DNA of 64,000 bases from Staphylococcus epidermidis (GCF_006742205.1 NZ_AP019721.1:992001-1056000); one strand, 5' to 3'. Counted from the first letter of the stretch, positions 20,309 to 28,442 are shown. Made by a program: numbers and translations. Notes: generated by a model from the letters alone, not told the origin.

Positions 20309-21232
20309 ATGACTAAAACAATAGGCTTATTAGTAATGGCGTATGGTACACCATATAAAGAAAGTGATATAGAGCCTTATTACACTGATATTAGACGTGG
20401 AAAAAAACCAACTGAAGAAGAACTGCAAGATTTAAAGGATAGATATGAATTTATTGGTGGGCTTTCTCCTTTGGCAGGAACAACCGATCGTCAAGCCGAA
20501 GCATTACTCGAAGCATTAAATAAAGAACAAGATGATGTGAATTTTAAACTTTATCTCGGATTAAAACATATATCTCCATATATTGAAGAAGCAGTAGAGC
20601 AAATGCATAATGATGGAATTAAAGAAGCAGTAACAGTTGTTCTTGCGCCTCATTATTCTAGTTTTTCTGTTGGCTCTTATGATCAACGTGCTCAAGAAAA
20701 AGCAGATGAATATGGCATCCAGTTAACACATATTAAACACTATTATCAGCAGCCAAAATTTATTAAATATTGGACGGAAAAAATTAATGAAACATTAGAA
20801 CAAATACCTAATCAAGAACATGATGAAACTGTATTAGTAGTTTCTGCACATAGTTTACCAAAAGGGTTAATTGAAAGAAATAATGATCCATATCCTCATG
20901 AATTGCATGAAACAGCGGAAATTCTTAAACAGGAATCTAACATCATCCATGTTGCTGAAGGGTGGCAATCAGAGGGGAATACTGGAACACCTTGGTTAGG
21001 CCCAGATGTCCAAGATTTAACTCGTGATTTATATAAGGAACACCAGTTTAAGCACTTTATCTATACGCCAGTAGGTTTTGTTTGTGAACATTTAGAGGTG
21101 CTTTATGATAATGATTATGAATGTAAAGTGGTTTGTGACGATATTGGGGTAAATTACTATCGTCCAGAAATGCCTAACACACATCCATTATTTATCGGTG
21201 CTATTGTTGACGAAATTCAATCACATATATAA
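20309..21232 (+). CDS. hemH: Coproporphyrin III ferrochelatase HemH/CpfC
   Basis: Inserts Fe2+ into coproporphyrin III in the Gram-positive haem pathway. It has 307 residues from the ATG at 20309, which follows AAAGGAAGG. Class features are MAYGTP near the N-terminus, GGLSPLAG, the catalytic histidine in LAPHYSSFSVGSY and the distal glutamate in VCEHLEVLYDND. Clustering with hemE and hemY supports the coproporphyrin-dependent route. A strong terminator lies between hemH and hemY, so hemY may be partly uncoupled. Confidence 0.95.
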   Translation: MTKTIGLLVMAYGTPYKESDIEPYYTDIRRGKKPTEEELQDLKDRYEFIGGLSPLAGTTDRQAEALLEALNKEQDDVNFKLYLGLKHISPYIEEAVEQMHNDGIKEAVTVVLAPHYSSFSVGSYDQRAQEKADEYGIQLTHIKHYYQQPKFIKYWTEKINETLEQIPNQEHDETVLVVSAHSLPKGLIERNNDPYPHELHETAEILKQESNIIHVAEGWQSEGNTGTPWLGPDVQDLTRDLYKEHQFKHFIYTPVGFVCEHLEVLYDNDYECKVVCDDIGVNYYRPEMPNTHPLFIGAIVDEIQSHI

Positions 21233-21260
21233 ATGAGTCTGTCATCCAAACCTATTAAAC

Positions 21261-21298
21261 AAAACAATTCCTCCATTTTAATAGGGGGAATTGTTTTT
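21261..21298 (+). terminator. Terminator between hemH and hemY
   Basis: AAACAATTCCTCC / GGGGGAATTGTTT stem followed by TTTTATAATTTTTT. It probably attenuates rather than fully separates hemY from hemEH. Confidence 0.75.
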
Positions 21299-21375
21299 AT
21301 AATTTTTTCTTTTAGAGTCGGTATATGGCGTATTTTAATAAATTTTTAAGCAATTCTGAAAGGAAGCGTGGAAAA

Positions 21376-22773
21376 GTGAGTAAGAAAGTGGCAATTATTG
21401 GAGCGGGAATCACTGGTTTATCTAGCGCATATTTCATTAAAAAACAAGACCCTTCTATTGAAGTAACTATCTTCGAAGCCTCAAATAGAGTAGGTGGAAA
21501 GATTCAAACATATAGATCAGATGGTTACACAATTGAGTTAGGCCCTGAGTCTTATTTAGGTCGTAAGACAATTATGACTGATGTGGCAAAAGATATTGGA
21601 TTAGAAAATGACCTTATAACAAATACTACTGGCCAATCTTATATTTTTGCTAAAAATAAATTATATCCTATTCCTGGTGGCTCAATTATGGGAATTCCTA
21701 CAGATATTAAACCATTTATTAAAACAAGACTCATTTCACCTATTGGTAAATTAAGAGCGGGGCTTGATTTGTTTAAAAAACCGATAGAAATTGAAGATGA
21801 TATTTCTGTTGGTAGTTTCTTTAGACAACGATTAGGTAATGAAGTATTAGAGAACTTAATTGAACCACTAATGGGTGGTATTTATGGCACTGATATTGAT
21901 CAATTGAGCTTAATGAGTACATTTCCTAACTTTAAGGAAAAAGAGGAACAATTTGGTAGTTTGATTAAAGGAATGAAAGACGAAAAAGAACAACGTATTA
22001 AGAAACGTCAATTATATCCAGGTGCTCCTAAAGGACAATTCAAACAGTTTAGACACGGATTGAGTTCTTTTATAGAGGCTCTTGTTAAAGATATTGAAAG
22101 TAAAGGTGTCCACATACGATATAACACGCCAGTCAAAGATATATTGATTTCGCAAAAAGATTATGAAATTTTATTAGAAGATGACAGTAAAGAGAAATTT
22201 AATGGCTTACTTGTAACAACACCACATCAAGTATTTCTGAACTGGTTTAGTCACGATCCAGCATTTGATTACTTTAAAAACATGGATTCTACTACTGTCG
22301 CAACAGTTGTTTTGGCCTTTGATGAGAAAAATATTACCAATACGTACGATGGAACTGGCTTTGTTATTGCAAGAACAAGTCAAACGGATATTACTGCATG
22401 TACTTGGACATCAAAGAAATGGCCATTTACTACTCCAGAAGGTAAAGTTTTAATTCGAGCATATATAGGAAAACCAGGTGATACTGTAGTAGATGATCAC
22501 ACCGATGAAGAAATAGTATCAATTGTTAGAAAAGACTTAAGCCAAATGATGACCATCTCAGGGAATCCTGATTTTACAATTGTAAATCGGTTACCTAAGA
22601 GTATGCCCCAATACCACGTGGGTCATATTAAAATGATTAAAGAAATTCAACAACATATTAAAACAACTTATCCTAGATTACGTGTTACAGGGGCACCGTT
22701 TGAAGCTGTCGGTTTACCAGACTGCATACAACAAGGTAAGAATGCAGTTGATGAAATATTAGAAGAGTTATAA
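21376..22773 (+). CDS. hemY: Coproporphyrinogen III oxidase HemY/CgoX (FAD)
   Basis: FAD-dependent oxidase that converts coproporphyrinogen III to coproporphyrin III before HemH. It has 465 residues from the GTG at 21376. That start puts the dinucleotide-binding motif IIGAGITGLSSAY near the N-terminus and gives the staphylococcal family length. The earlier in-frame start at 21325 adds 17 unlikely residues. Other family features are ELGPESYLGRK, the LMGGIYGTDIDQLS region and the C-terminal FAD motif GAPFEAVGLPDCI. Confidence 0.94.
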   Translation: MSKKVAIIGAGITGLSSAYFIKKQDPSIEVTIFEASNRVGGKIQTYRSDGYTIELGPESYLGRKTIMTDVAKDIGLENDLITNTTGQSYIFAKNKLYPIPGGSIMGIPTDIKPFIKTRLISPIGKLRAGLDLFKKPIEIEDDISVGSFFRQRLGNEVLENLIEPLMGGIYGTDIDQLSLMSTFPNFKEKEEQFGSLIKGMKDEKEQRIKKRQLYPGAPKGQFKQFRHGLSSFIEALVKDIESKGVHIRYNTPVKDILISQKDYEILLEDDSKEKFNGLLVTTPHQVFLNWFSHDPAFDYFKNMDSTTVATVVLAFDEKNITNTYDGTGFVIARTSQTDITACTWTSKKWPFTTPEGKVLIRAYIGKPGDTVVDDHTDEEIVSIVRKDLSQMMTISGNPDFTIVNRLPKSMPQYHVGHIKMIKEIQQHIKTTYPRLRVTGAPFEAVGLPDCIQQGKNAVDEILEEL

Positions 22774-22908
22774 TAATATAATGACACTTTAATTAGAAGA
22801 ATGTAATAAGTTAGATTTACGCTATAAATATATGGCAAGGAAACTTATTCGATTTCTTTTTAAAGTGTTTTTATTTACAATAGAATTAATAAAGGAGTGA
22901 GAGGAAAG

Positions 22909-23463
22909 ATGACAGACATTATAATTGTACACTCAAAACATGGTAATTCTAAAAATCATTGGTATGAATGGTTAAGGCATAATTTAACTTTGGAAGGGTA
23001 TGATGTTTCTTTATTCAATCTTGAAGCAAATGATCATGCTCAAATTGATGAGTGGGTTAATGAAATGAAACAACAACTACATATCCGTAAAAAAGATACA
23101 TATTTTGTGACCCACGGATTTGGCTCAATCGCTGCTTTAAAATTTCTTGAAGAAACGCATCATCACATTGAAGGTTTCTTTAGTATCGCAGGATTTAAAG
23201 AAGATGCACAAGATATAGACGAAGATGTAGATTTAAAAGGGGTAACCATCGATTACGATAAAATAAAAGAGCAAGTAGATAAATTTTATGGACTCACGTC
23301 TAAAGATGATCAATATGTTTCATACAAGGAAACACAAAGGCTGATGAATTCACTTAATGGACATACACGTGTAGTAGAAGATGGGGGACACTTTTTAGAA
23401 GAGGAAGGTTTTGTAACATTTACTTCTTTAATTAACAGAATGCAAGGATATATGACTAGGTAG
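22909..23463 (+). CDS. RBBP9/YdeN-like alpha/beta-hydrolase-fold protein, nucleophile serine absent
   Basis: A 184-residue compact alpha/beta-hydrolase of the RBBP9/YdeN type. The nucleophile elbow, usually HS-x-G, reads FVTHGFGS (H69, G70, F71, G72), so glycine replaces the catalytic serine. The acid (in SKDDQYV) and the histidine (in EDGGHFLEEEG) remain. The start at 22909 follows GTGAGAGGAAAG; an upstream in-frame GTG is less well placed. It may be a binding protein or use another mechanism. It follows hemY after about 135 bases and precedes the tRNA cluster. Confidence 0.75.
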   Translation: MTDIIIVHSKHGNSKNHWYEWLRHNLTLEGYDVSLFNLEANDHAQIDEWVNEMKQQLHIRKKDTYFVTHGFGSIAALKFLEETHHHIEGFFSIAGFKEDAQDIDEDVDLKGVTIDYDKIKEQVDKFYGLTSKDDQYVSYKETQRLMNSLNGHTRVVEDGGHFLEEEGFVTFTSLINRMQGYMTR

Positions 23464-23486
23464 GATGTTTACACATCTATCCTAGT
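23455..23486 (+). terminator. Hairpin after RBBP9-like gene
   Basis: ACTAGGTAGGATG / CATCTATCCTAGT stem overlapping the stop codon, with a weak T tail. Confidence 0.5.
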
Positions 23487-23721
23487 CTGTACTTTCAAAC
23501 ATTAAATATTATTGATAATAATTCATATCATTTAGTAATTTAAATTATAAAATGATATATGAAGTAATTTTTTACACAAATAAATCGAAAAACGATATTG
23601 ACTATTATGGCTTAAGTTTATATACTTAATAGGTAATTGTTTAGAGGGCGTTAAACCTTAAGTGTTACATTTATTTTTTAATGACATTTAAAGAAATTGT
23701 TAAAATAATTTAAATAAAGTG

Positions 23722-23751
23722 TTGACATCATTAACTATTTAATGATATGAT
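23722..23751 (+). promoter_or_regulatory. Sigma-A promoter of the tRNA cluster
   Basis: TTGACA at 23722-23727 and TATGAT at 23746-23751, with an 18-base spacer, lie 26 bases before the first tRNA gene. Confidence 0.75.
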
Positions 23752-23777
23752 TAATAGGTAGTCAAAAATAATATTAG

Positions 23778-23851
<74 letters not shown>

Positions 23852-23865
23852 TACATGTTTTATTA

Positions 23866-23941
23866 GGTCTCGTAGTGTAGCGGTTAACACGCCTGCCTGT
23901 CACGCAGGAGATCGCGGGTTCGATTCCCGTCGAGACCGCCA
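23866..23941 (+). tRNA. tRNA-Asp (GTC)
   Basis: Acceptor GGTCTCG / CGAGACC, anticodon loop CTGTCAC with GTC, T-loop GGGTTCGATTCCC, encoded CCA. Confidence 0.95.
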
Positions 23942-23951
23942 TTACAATTAT

Positions 23952-24024
23952 GGTTCAGTAGCTCAGTTGGTAGAGCAATGGATTGAAGCTCCATGTGTCG
24001 GCAGTTCGACTCTGTCCTGAACCA
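23952..24024 (+). tRNA. tRNA-Phe (GAA)
   Basis: Acceptor GGTTCAG / CTGAACC, anticodon loop TTGAAGC with GAA, T-loop GTTCGACTC. No encoded CCA. Confidence 0.94.
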
Positions 24025-24036
24025 TTCGCTATTTTT

Positions 24037-24113
24037 GGCGGTTGTGGCGAAGTGGTTAACGCATCGGATTGTGGTTCCGACACTCGAGGGTTCGATTCCC
24101 TTCAACCGCCCCA
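24037..24113 (+). tRNA. tRNA-His (GTG)
   Basis: Acceptor GCGGTTG / CAACCGC with the extra 5' G opposite C73 that is diagnostic for tRNA-His. Anticodon GTG, encoded CCA. Confidence 0.95.
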
Positions 24114-24130
24114 TAATCGTATTTCATTAA

Positions 24131-24204
24131 GCGGGTGTAGTTTAATGGCAAAACCTCAGCCTTCCAAGCTGATGTTGTGGGTTCGATTCCCATCACCCGC
24201 TCCA
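24131..24204 (+). tRNA. tRNA-Gly (TCC)
   Basis: Acceptor GCGGGTG / CACCCGC, anticodon stem-loop CAGCCTTCCAAGCTG with TCC, encoded CCA. Confidence 0.95.
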
Positions 24205-24213
24205 TTTTATTTA

Positions 24214-24288
24214 TCCACAGTAGCTCAGTGGTAGAGCTATCGGCTGTTAACCGATCGGTCGTAGGTTCGAATCCTACCTGTGGAGCCA
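24214..24288 (+). tRNA. tRNA-Asn (GTT)
   Basis: Acceptor TCCACAG / CTGTGGA, anticodon stem-loop ending TGTTAAC with GTT, encoded CCA. Confidence 0.95.
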
Positions 24289-24289
24289 T

Positions 24290-24361
24290 GGCTCCTTGGT
24301 CAAGCGGTTAAGACACCGCCCTTTCACGGCGGTAACACGGGTTCGAGTCCCGTAGGAGTCA
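24290..24361 (+). tRNA. tRNA-Glu (TTC)
   Basis: Acceptor GGCTCCT / AGGAGTC (one G-T pair), anticodon loop CTTTCAC with TTC. It starts two bases after tRNA-Asn. No encoded CCA. Confidence 0.94.
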
Positions 24362-24363
24362 TA

Positions 24364-24398
24364 CAAACAGAAGTGAAATATCGCTTCTGTTTTTTTAT
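24364..24398 (+). terminator. Terminator between tRNA-Glu and tRNA-Ser
   Basis: ACAGAAG / CTTCTGT hairpin followed by seven T residues. tRNA-Ser beyond it may depend on readthrough or its own promoter. Confidence 0.8.
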
Positions 24399-24414
24399 TA
24401 TTATATTCTATCAT

Positions 24415-24503
24415 GGAGAGTTGTCCGAGTTGGCCGAAGGAGCACGCCTGGAAAGTGTGTAGGCGTCACAAGCGTCTCGAGGGTTCGAATCCCTCACTCT
24501 CCG
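24415..24503 (+). tRNA. tRNA-Ser (GGA)
   Basis: Class II tRNA with a long variable arm (GGCGTCACAAGCGTC region). Acceptor GGAGAGT / ACTCTCC, anticodon loop CTGGAAA with GGA. An integrase remnant starts about 225 bases beyond its 3' end, the arrangement expected when a tRNA 3' end serves as a phage attachment site. Confidence 0.94.
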
Positions 24504-24727
24504 TTATTTGTTTGTACCTCGTTAAATCTCGTGAAACAAAACGTTGATTTGACGGGGTTTTGTTATATCTTATTAACTTTCGTTAAACCTCGTAAGTCAA
24601 ACTAAACGTTCCCGTAACATTCCTCTATATTGTTAAATTGATAAAAACGTCCCCGCAAAATTAAATTACGTTCCCGTTCATATTTTCCAATACATTCACT
24701 GTTTTTTCTCTTTCTGTCTGCTCTACT

Positions 24728-25252
24728 TCATCTAATAGATGCGAAATATGCATCCATAGTAGTTTTAATATTTTTGTAACCTAATCTCTTTGAAGTGTAA
24801 TAGATAGATACGTCATTGAGTAGTAAATAAGAACAATGCGTGTGTCTTATACTATGCAAAGTATATTTACCTATTTTATTTTCTAAACAAAATTTTTGTA
24901 ACACTTTAGATACAGCATTGTGTGTAATCAATCCTACACCTGTACTGAATAATTGATTTGATAAACTCACTGGCATTTTAGATAATGTTTTTCTTAACAT
25001 ATTCATATCTGCAGCAGGTATATCTACAGTTCTATCTGAAGTTTCTGTTTTCGTTCCTGGTAAGTGTATTGTATTATTTTTATAATCTAAATCACTTCTA
25101 CTTAGTTTTTGAACTTCTCCAAAGCGACCTCCAGTGACGATTAAAATATAAACAAATACATATGATTGAATAGGGGGATCAGATACATACTTCTTTAAAT
25201 TTACAAAATTTTCTATGCTCATAAACTTTTCATCTTCTTTTTGTGCAGGTGT
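24728..25252 (-). pseudogene. Tyrosine integrase remnant 1 (C-terminal catalytic domain only)
   Basis: About 174 readable residues of a phage tyrosine recombinase. The catalytic residues can be traced: Arg in TGGRFGEV, the H-x-x-R box in HSIRHTHCSYLL, the second His position replaced by Tyr in RLGYKNI, and the nucleophile Tyr in MDAYFASIR. The N-terminal SAM-like DNA-binding domain and the linker are missing; the frame closes with a stop at 25253-25255. Its 3' end faces tRNA-Ser, the usual int orientation beside an attachment site. The remnant is unlikely to work alone. Confidence 0.8.
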
Positions 25253-25353
25253 CTAGGTAAGATGGTTGGTAAATTAGAGGTGTGACACCTAGAAACGATT
25301 TGTTAAATGCTAATATTACCGGACAACTTAATTTAAATTATAGATTAATTTAG

Positions 25354-25782
25354 TTAGGTTTCATCACTAGTAAAAAAGACATGGACTATATAACTAAGAA
25401 CATCAACAGTTTTACTAAGAGACTTGCAGAGGCTATCAATGGTAGACAAATAAACGCACTAAAAAGCAACCCATCTAGCAAAAAGATAACTTGGAACTGG
25501 GGAGGTACTTTCTACCCTAACGCACCTAAAAGTGGTATTAGAGTTAGAAGGTCGCTAGGTATCAATGGCGCTATTGTTGAAAGTGGCTCGTGATTATACA
25601 GAAAGACAGATTGGGTTAAATTCGACCAAGTTATTAAAAAAGATGGATATTGGTGGCACCACTTTAAATATCAAGCACCAGGTTCAAGTAATAAACATTT
25701 CTATTGAGCCGTTAGTAAAATTATAAACAAACAACAAAAAATAAAAAATGAGTAATATTGGGGTAAAATAGACTGGAAATGA
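25354..25782 (+). pseudogene. Phage endolysin C-terminal (SH3b) fragment
   Basis: The region reads as the linker and SH3b cell-wall-binding domain of a staphylococcal phage amidase. Typical segments are MDYITKNINSFTKRLAEA, KITWNWGGTFYPNAPKSG and, after a stop, WVKFDQVIKKDGYWWHHFKY. A TGA at 25591-25593 sits where a Trp codon is expected, and a TAA interrupts near the end before YWGKIDWK. The catalytic domains upstream are missing. It is a late-gene leftover of a prophage pointing away from the tRNA. Confidence 0.75.
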
Positions 25783-25872
25783 TATAATTAAATTACCAGG
25801 TCATTGTACAAGGGTAGTCGCTATGGCTACCTTATTTTTTTATACAAAAAAAGCGACTAAAAAGTCGCTTTT
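25783..25872 (+). ncRNA. Candidate small antisense-type RNA facing the 25-residue peptide gene
   Basis: An extended -10 promoter, TGATATAAT, ends at 25788 (no good -35). It would start an RNA at about 25795. That RNA contains the small hairpin GGTAG...CTACC (about 25813-25832) and ends at the symmetric hairpin AAAAGCGACT / AGTCGCTTTT (25849-25872). The hairpin also lies at the 3' end of the minus-strand peptide mRNA, so the two transcripts would overlap tail to tail. The layout resembles staphylococcal type I antitoxin RNAs. Existence is predicted only from promoter and terminator. Confidence 0.4.
25849..25872. terminator. Bidirectional terminator after precursor/peptide genes
   Basis: Perfect stem AAAAGCGACT / AGTCGCTTTT with A/T tracts on both sides. 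It can end both the minus-strand peptide mRNA and the plus-strand small RNA. Confidence 0.8.
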
Positions 25873-25879
25873 AAAAGTG

Positions 25880-25957
25880 TTATTTCTTTTTATTAAAATA
25901 CATTAAAGTGATTATAATTGAATACGTGAAAAGAAATATCATTATAAACATTGCCAT
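25880..25957 (-). CDS. 25-residue hydrophobic peptide, candidate toxin or companion peptide
   Basis: A short ORF starting MAMFIMIFLFTYS and ending MYFNKKK: one membrane helix with a basic tail. The ribosome site AAAAGGTGATTAC matches the anti-Shine-Dalgarno very well and sits inside the 15-base gap after the stop codon of the cysteine-rich precursor gene, so the two are almost certainly on one mRNA. The peptide could be an immunity peptide, a second antimicrobial, or a type I toxin paired with the convergent small RNA. I do not recognise a family. Confidence 0.5.
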   Translation of the reverse strand: MAMFIMIFLFTYSIIITLMYFNKKK

Positions 25958-25972
25958 GTAATCACCTTTTCC

Positions 25973-26707
25973 TTATTTACAAATATAGTTGGTTGCACCA
26001 GTACAGCCTAGAGAGCTTATCAGACCACAAATTGTAGCTAATGAAAAGCCTCCCCAACCAGTAGTAATACCTAAAGCTGTAGCAGTTGCCCAACAACCTG
26101 CAGCTCCACCGGTACCACATAAAGCTCCTACTGCCCATTCACACCAACCACGCTCTTTAGGTGGTAAGTTTTTAGCAGAATCTTTTTCGATTTCATCTTT
26201 AGAGGTATGTTTAAAGTTTTTATCGTAGTAATGACCTTTCTGATCTATATTAAATTCATAATAAGGTTTGCCATTTAAAATGCCTTTCATATTAATATAT
26301 TCTTTATTATTATATTTAACAAATTTTGAATACATCATATGATTGTAGAAAACTTCATTGTTTGCTTCGTTATATTTTAATTCAATCATTGCAAGGTTAT
26401 CATTCATTTTAGCTAATTTTTTACCAAATACATAGTTAATAGAATATACATTGGTGTTTTTACCTTTATCCAAATGAACAATAATATCGTCATCTTTTAT
26501 TGAGTCAATAGAAGTTGAATTAGCGTGCTTTTTATAAGCATTAGATTTTTTTATTTTTTTAATAATATTTTGTTTAGTTTTACTATCCACATTACTTTGA
26601 GGTTTGCTCACCTCATTATTTGCAGCATTAACGTTTTGAAACCCTGTTGCAACACAAAAACTTGAAATTATTATAATAGATAAAATTGATAGAAATAATT
26701 TTCTCAT
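25973..26707 (-). CDS. Secreted precursor with C-terminal six-cysteine bacteriocin-like domain
   Basis: A 244-residue protein. A signal peptide covers about 1-29 (hydrophobic core IIIISSFCVATGF, cleavage near VNA-AN). A basic, hydrophilic middle part (30-185) follows. The final 58 residues are Gly/Ala-rich and hydrophobic, with cysteines at 189, 197, 205, 227, 235 and 243. The spacing is symmetric: C-x7-C-x7-C-x21-C-x7-C-x7-C. The basic site PPKERGW just before it is a plausible processing point. The layout resembles precursors of halocin C8-like or SDP-like peptides, where a leader domain precedes a C-terminal toxin. The ribosome site AAGGAGGAATTC is strong. No transporter or maturase lies nearby. 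Function is inferred. Confidence 0.6.
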   Translation of the reverse strand: MRKLFLSILSIIIISSFCVATGFQNVNAANNEVSKPQSNVDSKTKQNIIKKIKKSNAYKKHANSTSIDSIKDDDIIVHLDKGKNTNVYSINYVFGKKLAKMNDNLAMIELKYNEANNEVFYNHMMYSKFVKYNNKEYINMKGILNGKPYYEFNIDQKGHYYDKNFKHTSKDEIEKDSAKNLPPKERGWCEWAVGALCGTGGAAGCWATATALGITTGWGGFSLATICGLISSLGCTGATNYICK

Positions 26708-26788
26708 TAGAATTCCTCCTTATTGTGTTCTATACTCATACTATCATTTTAACTAATTAATATAACGATAATTCCTATGTGTTTATTA

Positions 26789-27521
26789 TCATTTCGTAGA
26801 TGTCGATATCAAAATTTTAACCATTTTACTAAAAGGTATGTTTTTTATTTTGGCAGAAATCTGTAATAGTCTGTTTAAAACATTTTGTATATGTTTCATA
26901 TCTTTTATAGCAATTGAAATGATTTTATTAGCTGATTTTGTCATAGTACTTCTTAAATGAATAGTACTATTGATTTAATCTATATCGTTATATTGTAATT
27001 TTATACCTCTCCAAAAGGTCGACCTGCAGCTATAAGTATAAAAATTGCTAAATATGATAATTCATTTTTACAAGTTGAGAATTATTTTAATTTCCTGTAT
27101 TCAGTTAAAGACATGAATTTATCTTCTTCTTTTTTTGTAGGTTTCCTTTCATAGATAGGGTCGTTCCAAGTTTGATCACGTTCAATTATTTCCTCATTTA
27201 ACGCATCTTTAAAAGCTTGTGAAAAGCAATTATTTAATTTTTGAACACTTGCTTTCGTATGTCTTTTTTATGTCCACCAATAATGTGACCTTCTGCATAC
27301 TCTTTTAACATTTCGCTATATTTGAGTTGTGAAAAATTTTTAATAGCTGTATTGCCAAACTTTTCATCAAAGATATTTAATGCATTATAATAACAGTTTA
27401 AAGTTGATTGTGATATTTTGTTCTTTTTATTAATTTTTATACAATCTTGAAAGTTTTCTAGAAACGGTGTTTCAGACGAAATGAGTTGGTTCTTATTTAT
27501 TTCATTGGATTTAAGTTGCAT
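26789..27521 (-). pseudogene. Tyrosine integrase remnant 2 (decayed, C-terminus lost)
   Basis: The SAM-like N-terminal domain is readable at 27521-27234 (starting MQLKSNEINKNQ, with NCYYNALNIFDEKFG). A one-base deletion near 27254 shifts the frame, which then continues as NNCFSQAFKDALNEEIIERD and MSLTEYRKLK. After a stop comes LSYLAIFILIAAGRPFGEV with the catalytic Arg (about 27003-27080). A 51-codon stretch at 26789-26944 (TKSANKIISIAIKDMKHIQ) aligns with the middle of the catalytic domain. The H-x-x-R and Tyr boxes are gone. The shared region differs from remnant 1, so this is a second integrase. Confidence 0.75.
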
Positions 27522-27682
27522 TGTCTTATACGCTACTTTTTAGTTTTATAACCTCTTTTACGATAGCTCTTATTTTACATCTAAAATCATAAGACCATGT
27601 TATATTAATTTTTTCACATTCATTCTCGTTGTTCTTCTCTTGATGCTAAAAAATAGGACGAGAAAGTAACTCGTCCGTAAAC

Positions 27683-28348
27683 TTAATTATCCAAATGCTC
27701 AATAGCATATTTTGCTTCTGATTCTGTAAATTTTTCACCGTAGTTAGACACCAAAAGATCGTAAATTGAGTCATTAGACATATGCATATCTTTGGCATAT
27801 GATTTTGCTTTCTCAAGTGCATTCTTTTCATAATCAGCCTCTAGATGATCTATAGCATATTGTGCATCTTCTTTATCAAATTTTTCTCCATATTCAGATG
27901 TTAAAATATCATAAATTCCTAGTTTAGACATGTGAAAATCATCATAATATGACTTTGCCTTTTCAAGCGCAGAGTTCTCCAATCGTGTTGCAGATTCATT
28001 TTCTTTTCCAGGTTCTTTAGTATTTTCTTTGGTGGAGTCATAATTAGTTTTTGTTTCTTCTACTGCAGTTTTATGATTTCGCTCGTCTTTATCATTTACA
28101 TTATTCTCTGTAGTTTCTTTAGTTTCGTTATTTGAATTTGATGTTGCTGGTACAATCATTTGTAGATTACCATAATAGGTAATGCTTGCTAATACGATAA
28201 CTGAAATTGCAACAGTAATGATTGTTCTTGCAATAGATGGCCACTTGCTAAATTTCCACATGAGAAATAAACCTAGTGGAAAAATGAATAAAAGTGATAA
28301 AACTATAAACCATTCTTGTTTGTACCATGATGTCGTTTCTTGTTGCAT
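27683..28348 (-). CDS. Ltp-type membrane protein with two Ltp repeats (possible superinfection exclusion)
   Basis: A 221-residue protein. Two hydrophobic helices lie at about 13-32 and 42-60, followed by an Asn/Thr/Lys/Glu-rich linker (66-125). Two Ltp domains (PF07553) follow at about 127-169 and 177-219, with a 50-residue period; both contain the pattern ALEKAKSY...HMS...IYD.L.S.YGEKF...A.YAI.HL. Phage Ltp lipoproteins block DNA injection by related phages. Here a two-helix anchor replaces the lipobox. It lies between an integrase and an ImmA-like remnant, the usual lysogeny-module position, and is the only intact gene of that module. The ribosome site is AGGAGGACG. Confidence 0.75.
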   Translation of the reverse strand: MQQETTSWYKQEWFIVLSLLFIFPLGLFLMWKFSKWPSIARTIITVAISVIVLASITYYGNLQMIVPATSNSNNETKETTENNVNDKDERNHKTAVEETKTNYDSTKENTKEPGKENESATRLENSALEKAKSYYDDFHMSKLGIYDILTSEYGEKFDKEDAQYAIDHLEADYEKNALEKAKSYAKDMHMSNDSIYDLLVSNYGEKFTESEAKYAIEHLDN

Positions 28349-28442
28349 AAAACGTCCTCCTGTGTATCTATTTGATGAAAAGTAGCAGGTTTAATTTTTA
28401 ATATATTGAAAAAAGCAAATTTGTATATTTAAGGTTATAGAA

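Noticed and set aside
23884..24289. Overlapping ORFs of 76-83 codons in the tRNA cluster
   Set aside because: They run through tRNA genes on both strands; such ORFs are artefacts of conserved tRNA sequence.
25989..26228. Proline/alanine-rich plus-strand ORF opposite the precursor gene
   Set aside because: It is the shadow of the Gly/Ala/Thr-rich coding region on the minus strand and has no ribosome site.
27018..27029. GTCGACCTGCAG, identical to a stretch of common cloning-vector polylinkers
   Set aside because: It lies in frame in the decayed integrase remnant 2 (minus-strand text IAAGRPFGEV, the catalytic Arg region), and the flanks are native, so chance rather than vector contamination is the better explanation.
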